A stretch of 10,313 nucleotides of DNA from Akkermansiaceae bacterium. GTDB lineage: Bacteria; Verrucomicrobiota; Verrucomicrobiia; Verrucomicrobiales; Akkermansiaceae. Position numbers and translations under genes: made by a program. Position 1 is the first letter of the stretch, and each line of letters opens with the position of its first letter. Of the stretch, positions 7,195-10,313 are shown in pieces. The notes below the pieces were generated by a model. The model was not told where the DNA came from and ran no database searches. It worked only from the letters and a program-made list of their open reading frames with translations. Location: positions 1-10,313 of the forward strand of contig JACMMB010000349.1 of the NCBI GenBank assembly GCA_014379305.1, in the 5' to 3' direction.

Positions 7195-8100
7195 TTACTT
7201 GTCAGTGGGCTTGATCTGCTTGGGCGGCTTGATCGCGGTGCGCTCGATGAATTCGATGATCTGGCCGGCAACGTCTTTTTTGGAGGAGTTTTCGATACCT
7301 TCGAGCCCGGGTGAGGAATTGACTTCCATGACCACGGGGCCGTGATTGGAGCGGAGGAGATCAACCCCTGCGACGTTGAGGCCCATCGCTTTCGCGGCGC
7401 GGATGGCAACGGCGCGTTCCTCGGGAGAAATTTTGACTTTTTCAGCGGAGCCGCCGCGATGGAGGTTGGAGCGGAATTCGCCTTCGGCAGCCTGGCGTTT
7501 CATGGACGCGACGACTTTACCGCCGACGACCAGGCAGCGGATGTCCGCGCCTTTGGCTTCAGCGATGAATTCCTGGACAAGGATGTTGGCATTGAGGCCG
7601 TTGAAGGCTTCGATCACGGACTCGGCGGCTTTTGAAGTTTCCGCAAGGACGACGCCGACGCCTTGGGTGCCTTCGAGGAGCTTGATCACCAAGGGTGCGC
7701 CGCCACACATTTTGATGAGTTCGCTTGAAGCCGAGGTGTGGTGGGCGAAGCCGGTTACGGGGAGACCGACGCCGCGTTTGGCGAGAAGCTGGAGGGAGCG
7801 GAGTTTATCGCGGGAGCGGGCGATGGCGACTGAATCGTTGAGGGTGAAAACGTTCATCATCTCGAACTGACGGACCACGGCATTGCCGTAAAAGGTATGT
7901 GACGCGCCGATGCGGGGAATCACGGCGTCCGCAGCGATTTCCTCACCGTCGATGTAGATCTTGGGCTTGCGGGAGGTGATGTTCATGTAGCAACGGAGAT
8001 AGTCCACGACACGGACTTCGTGGCTGCGGACTTCCGCGGCTTTGACGAGGGCTTCGGTGCTGTAGAGCTTCGCGTTGCGCGAGAGAATGATGATTTTCAT
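7195..8100 (-). CDS. rimK: Ribosomal protein S6--L-glutamate ligase RimK
   Basis: RimK is an ATP-grasp enzyme that adds glutamate residues to the C-terminus of ribosomal protein S6 (rpsF product), changing ribosome behaviour. The 301 residues match the family length (E. coli RimK is 300) and align almost without gaps from the N-terminus (MKIIILSRNAKLYS). Conserved blocks include DAVIPRIGASHTFYGNAVVR (58-77), VAIARSRDKLRSLQLLA (91-107), GGAPLVIKLLEGTQGVGVVL (133-152, with the ATP-binding lysine and the glycine loop), FRSNLHRGG (209-217) and the metal-binding end AGVDLLR with MEVNSSPGLEGIE (D247 region, E259, N261). The ATG at 8098-8100 begins exactly where homologs do, though no Shine-Dalgarno sequence precedes it. 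It lies 27 bases after yidC. LysX/ArgX relatives share the fold, but the match to true RimK is much closer. Whether S6 here has a suitable C-terminus cannot be seen. Confidence 0.94.
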   Translation of the reverse strand: MKIIILSRNAKLYSTEALVKAAEVRSHEVRVVDYLRCYMNITSRKPKIYIDGEEIAADAVIPRIGASHTFYGNAVVRQFEMMNVFTLNDSVAIARSRDKLRSLQLLAKRGVGLPVTGFAHHTSASSELIKMCGGAPLVIKLLEGTQGVGVVLAETSKAAESVIEAFNGLNANILVQEFIAEAKGADIRCLVVGGKVVASMKRQAAEGEFRSNLHRGGSAEKVKISPEERAVAIRAAKAMGLNVAGVDLLRSNHGPVVMEVNSSPGLEGIENSSKKDVAGQIIEFIERTAIKPPKQIKPTDK

Positions 8101-8127
8101 AAGGAAATTTTCAAAGAAAGAAAGAGG

Positions 8128-9981
8128 TCAGCCGCCAGTGCGGGGGGGACGTTTTTTCTTGGGAGTTTCCGGGGTGACATTGCGCATGTTACCGCCGTTT
8201 TTTGCGCGCTCTTTCTGAAGGCGCTGCATTTCCGTTTGCTTGTCCGCCATGCGCTGAACCCAGGTTTTCTTACCACCGTCCGCACGCGCCTTGAGTTCAG
8301 GCTCGGGAATTTTGTTCATGAGCCAGGTTTGGCCGATGGAGAAGATATTCTGGGTTGTCCAATAGAGTGCCAGAGCCGAGGCGTAGTTGTAGCAGAAGAA
8401 GAAGAACATGAGCGGCATGAACATCATGATGCGCTGCTGCATTTTATCCCCGGTTTTGGGCATCATGGCCATTTGCAGGGCGCTCGTGACGGCCATGACG
8501 ATAGGCAGGATATTGATGGGAATGCCGGAGAGGTGGGTGAGGGTGTCGGGCTGGGAAAGGTCATCGACCCATAAGAAAGGCTGGTTGCGGAGCTCGACGG
8601 CGTAATCAAGCATTCTGAAGAAACCGAAAAAGATGGGAATTTGGATGAACATCGGGAGGCAGCCACCGAGGGGGTTGATGCCGTATTTTCGGTAGAGTCC
8701 CATCATCTCCGTGTTGAGCTTGTTCGGCTCGTCAGCGTATTTTTCCTTCAGCTCGGCCATCTTGGGCTGGAGCTTGGCCATGCGTTTCATGGTGTGCGTG
8801 GACTTGGCGTGCAAGGGCCAGATGGCGACACGCACGATGAGTGTCAAACAGATGATGGCCAGTCCCCATGATTGGGTGGTCGAGAGATTATCGAGGCCGC
8901 TATGCAGTGTATTGAGCAGCCAGTTGAGCGGTCGTGAAACGAACCAGAAAAAGCCATATTGCATGACATCGCCCCAGCCGGTTCCGGCGGCCTTGGAGTT
9001 GTCGAGGCGGCGCAGCATCGTGTTGTCTTTGGGACCGGTGAAAATGCGGTAGTTGAGTGTGATCGGGGAGTTCGGTGCCAAGGCGGTATCCGGCAGGGAA
9101 ATACCGCCACGGACAGAGATCAGAGGGCTTGCGCCGGGCTTCAGTGAAATAGAGCTTGGCTTTCCCCAAACGCGGGCGATGGCCGGTTTTTCGGGACGGA
9201 TGACCGTCGTGAAAAATTGATCCGTCACACCGGCATAGAGAATGGTATCGCCCGCATCGCTTGCGAGGATTGATTTGTCAGAGGAAAACCAGCCGCCTTT
9301 GAAGGAAGTGCCGGCTTTCATGTGCATTTCACCATTTTCGAACCAGAAGAAGCCGGTATGGGTCGGGCGCTCATCCTGATACAGCGGGGAAGCCTCGCCA
9401 AAGAAAAGTCCGTATTGGGTCAGATCGATATTCGCCTTGGTGGTGTTTTCAAGCTCGAGGACGAGCTTGATGAAATAGGGCGCTCCCGGAATGTTCGAAT
9501 CTTCAAGCGAGAAGGTTTTCTTGGCAATGATGCCGGTGGGCAGCGGCGCGATGAAGACGGCGCTTTTACCCGCTACGGATTGATCCTCTTTGTATGCGTA
9601 AGGCGAGTTGTCCAGCGTTTCGCCGGGCCCGAATAGTCCGGCTATGGGGCCTGAGCCGTTGCGGTTGATCTTGACCCGGGATGACTTTCCGACGTTTTTC
9701 TGGGCCTTGAGTTTGGCAAATTTGATTCCTCCCCCAAGGGTAGAGAGAGTGAAGGCGACCTTGTCGTTTTCGAGGACGATGAGTTTTTCCTCGGTGGGCG
9801 GGGGAGGGGTTTCGACGCTGAGTCCGGGGACCTCGGCGGTGGGAGCGACTCCGGACGGAGCAGTCTGAGTGACGGGTTGTTGCCTGCGCTCTACTGGAGC
9901 CCTTTGTGAGGAGAAGTAAATATTCGTGGCGAGCAAGGCACCACAGATCGCGAGAACGATCCAAGTTTTACGGTCGTACAT
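8128..9981 (-). CDS. yidC: Membrane protein insertase YidC
   Basis: YidC inserts and folds inner-membrane proteins, alone or with the Sec translocon. At 617 residues it is longer than E. coli YidC (548). Residues ~7-24 form the N-terminal membrane anchor. A proline-rich stretch (~29-62) leads into the large periplasmic beta domain (to ~335), the Gram-negative form of the protein. The conserved core runs from ~365 to 557, with the key groove arginine at 384 (LTLIVRVAIWPL), a cytoplasmic helical hairpin (MKRMAKLQPKMAELKEKY, 398-415), NPLGGCLP (436-443), the FFGFFRMLDY segment and two closing hydrophobic helices (LPIVMAVTSALQMAM, MFMPLMFFFFCYNYASALALYW). The last 60 residues (558-617) are a basic extension ending in KKKRPPRTGG. 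The ATG at 9979-9981 sits directly before the anchor; no Shine-Dalgarno sequence is visible. It follows rnpA, as in many bacteria, but without yidD between them. Identification is certain. Confidence 0.97.
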   Translation of the reverse strand: MYDRKTWIVLAICGALLATNIYFSSQRAPVERRQQPVTQTAPSGVAPTAEVPGLSVETPPPPTEEKLIVLENDKVAFTLSTLGGGIKFAKLKAQKNVGKSSRVKINRNGSGPIAGLFGPGETLDNSPYAYKEDQSVAGKSAVFIAPLPTGIIAKKTFSLEDSNIPGAPYFIKLVLELENTTKANIDLTQYGLFFGEASPLYQDERPTHTGFFWFENGEMHMKAGTSFKGGWFSSDKSILASDAGDTILYAGVTDQFFTTVIRPEKPAIARVWGKPSSISLKPGASPLISVRGGISLPDTALAPNSPITLNYRIFTGPKDNTMLRRLDNSKAAGTGWGDVMQYGFFWFVSRPLNWLLNTLHSGLDNLSTTQSWGLAIICLTLIVRVAIWPLHAKSTHTMKRMAKLQPKMAELKEKYADEPNKLNTEMMGLYRKYGINPLGGCLPMFIQIPIFFGFFRMLDYAVELRNQPFLWVDDLSQPDTLTHLSGIPINILPIVMAVTSALQMAMMPKTGDKMQQRIMMFMPLMFFFFCYNYASALALYWTTQNIFSIGQTWLMNKIPEPELKARADGGKKTWVQRMADKQTEMQRLQKERAKNGGNMRNVTPETPKKKRPPRTGG

Positions 9982-10035
9982 GAAGTGTTGAGAATTTTTG
10001 TTCGGGCGTGAAACGGTCGCAATCCCGGTGGGCTG

Positions 10036-10062
10036 CTTATGCGGTGTTCATGCAGCGGTCAA
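10036..10062 (-). promoter_or_regulatory. Possible sigma70-type promoter for yidC
   Basis: On the minus strand TTGACC (10062-10057) matches five of six -35 consensus bases. CATAAG (10041-10036) matches four of six -10 bases. The spacer is 15 bases, shorter than the ideal 17, so this is only a candidate. It would place the transcription start about 45-50 bases upstream of the yidC ATG, within the otherwise gene-free gap after rnpA. Confidence 0.25.
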
Positions 10063-10097
10063 TGGCCAAGACGTCGCAGTGGGACATTGCAGGAAAT

Positions 10098-10123
10098 AAA
10101 AAATCATGAACGGGTTCGGAACC
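10098..10123 (-). terminator. Possible weak terminator or attenuator after rnpA
   Basis: Reading the minus strand, the palindrome GGTTCCGAACC (10123-10113) can form a short stem of four pairs with a three-base loop. A run of six T follows at 10103-10098, about nine bases further on. The stem is too short and the T run too distant for a confident intrinsic terminator. It could partly separate rnpA from yidC expression. The rest of the 152-base gap (9982-10133) holds no gene that I can recognise. Confidence 0.22.
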
Positions 10124-10133
10124 GGGCAATCCG

Positions 10134-10313
10134 CTACTTGAAGAGACCGAGCCTGCGCGCCTGGTGGAGCCAATCGGCTTCGAGTTCGGCGTTGGAGGCG
10201 TTGATCGCATCGGCGCGGGCGATGGTAACAAGATAGCGCTTCTGCTCGGTGAACCCGGGAGCATGGGCCTGGAGGTAGCTACGAAGACGGCGGCGCAGCA
10301 GATTGCGGGCATG
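10134..10313 (-). CDS. rnpA: Ribonuclease P protein component, C-terminal part (5' end outside window)
   Basis: Read on the minus strand from the window edge, the frame stays open for 59 codons to a TAG at 10136-10134. It begins HARNLLRRRLRSYL, which matches the conserved RNR helix of RnpA (pattern RNxxxRRxR) that contacts the RNase P RNA. It continues KRYLVTIARADA, the typical beta strand of the fold, and ends with a helix (AELEADWLHQARRLGLFK). RnpA is the protein subunit that helps the catalytic RNA trim the 5' leader of tRNA precursors. Family members are about 110-130 residues, so roughly the first half is missing here. Position just upstream of yidC strongly supports the call, because rpmH-rnpA-yidC is a classical bacterial order. 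A longer 91-codon frame overlapping it (10037-10312) has no family resemblance. Confidence 0.86.
   Translation of the reverse strand, partial: HARNLLRRRLRSYLQAHAPGFTEQKRYLVTIARADAINASNAELEADWLHQARRLGLFK

Noticed and set aside
7195..8100. rimK gene as LysX/ArgX of a carrier-protein (LysW) arginine or lysine pathway, suggested by the adjacent argA-like gene
   Set aside because: The protein matches E. coli-type RimK almost along its whole length, and no LysW-like small acidic carrier gene is present in the window.
10037..10312. Minus-strand 91-codon frame overlapping the rnpA end
   Set aside because: The translation has no family resemblance, and the frame one step away encodes the RnpA C-terminus with its RNR helix and the correct neighbour.
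1..10313. Mobile elements, CRISPR arrays, tRNA/rRNA genes, toxin-antitoxin or phage-defence genes
   Set aside because: Reading through the window, I saw no transposase, integrase, terminal or direct repeats, regularly spaced repeats, tRNA-like cloverleaf or defence domains. Nearly all the sequence is covered by the genes listed.

Overview
The window is a stretch of ordinary chromosome from a GC-rich Gram-negative-type bacterium. The best guess is Verrucomicrobiota or a related member of the PVC group. This rests on the style of the FtsK protein (an ATQTPR motif in place of the usual ATQRPS), a long basic C-terminal tail on YidC, and weak Shine-Dalgarno signals before the minus-strand genes. 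It is an inference from protein features, with no phylogenetic test. No mobile element, CRISPR array, tRNA or rRNA was recognised.

Left part, plus strand (1-3487): the 3' end of a large DUF2126 gene (transglutaminase-like/putative amidoligase), then a fused circularly permuted ATP-grasp plus alpha-E domain protein. The two are seven bases apart or slightly more, so they almost certainly form one operon. Together they are the core of a widespread but poorly characterised locus predicted to make or attach peptide-like amide bonds. This is the least understood biology in the window.

Middle, plus strand (3590-6028): ftsK, the membrane-anchored DNA translocase that clears the chromosome dimer and terminus region at the division septum. 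It carries an unusual acidic insertion just before Walker B. It ends only nine bases from the stop codon of a gene coming the other way.

Right part, minus strand (10313 down to 6038), in transcription order: the C-terminal end of rnpA (RNase P protein), a gap of about 150 bases with a possible terminator and promoter, yidC (membrane insertase), rimK (ribosomal protein S6 glutamate ligase) and an argA-like N-acetylglutamate synthase with a shortened kinase-like domain. rnpA-yidC is the classical arrangement, usually preceded by rpmH and often by dnaA, so those are expected to the right of the window. The usual yidD between rnpA and yidC is missing. yidC, rimK and argA are 27 and 32 bases apart and probably cotranscribed. 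They link membrane insertion, ribosome modification and glutamate/arginine metabolism only loosely.

The plus strand is richer in G than C through nearly the whole window whichever strand is coding. The exception is roughly the first 180-190 bases, where base skew and codon choice flip inside a single reading frame.
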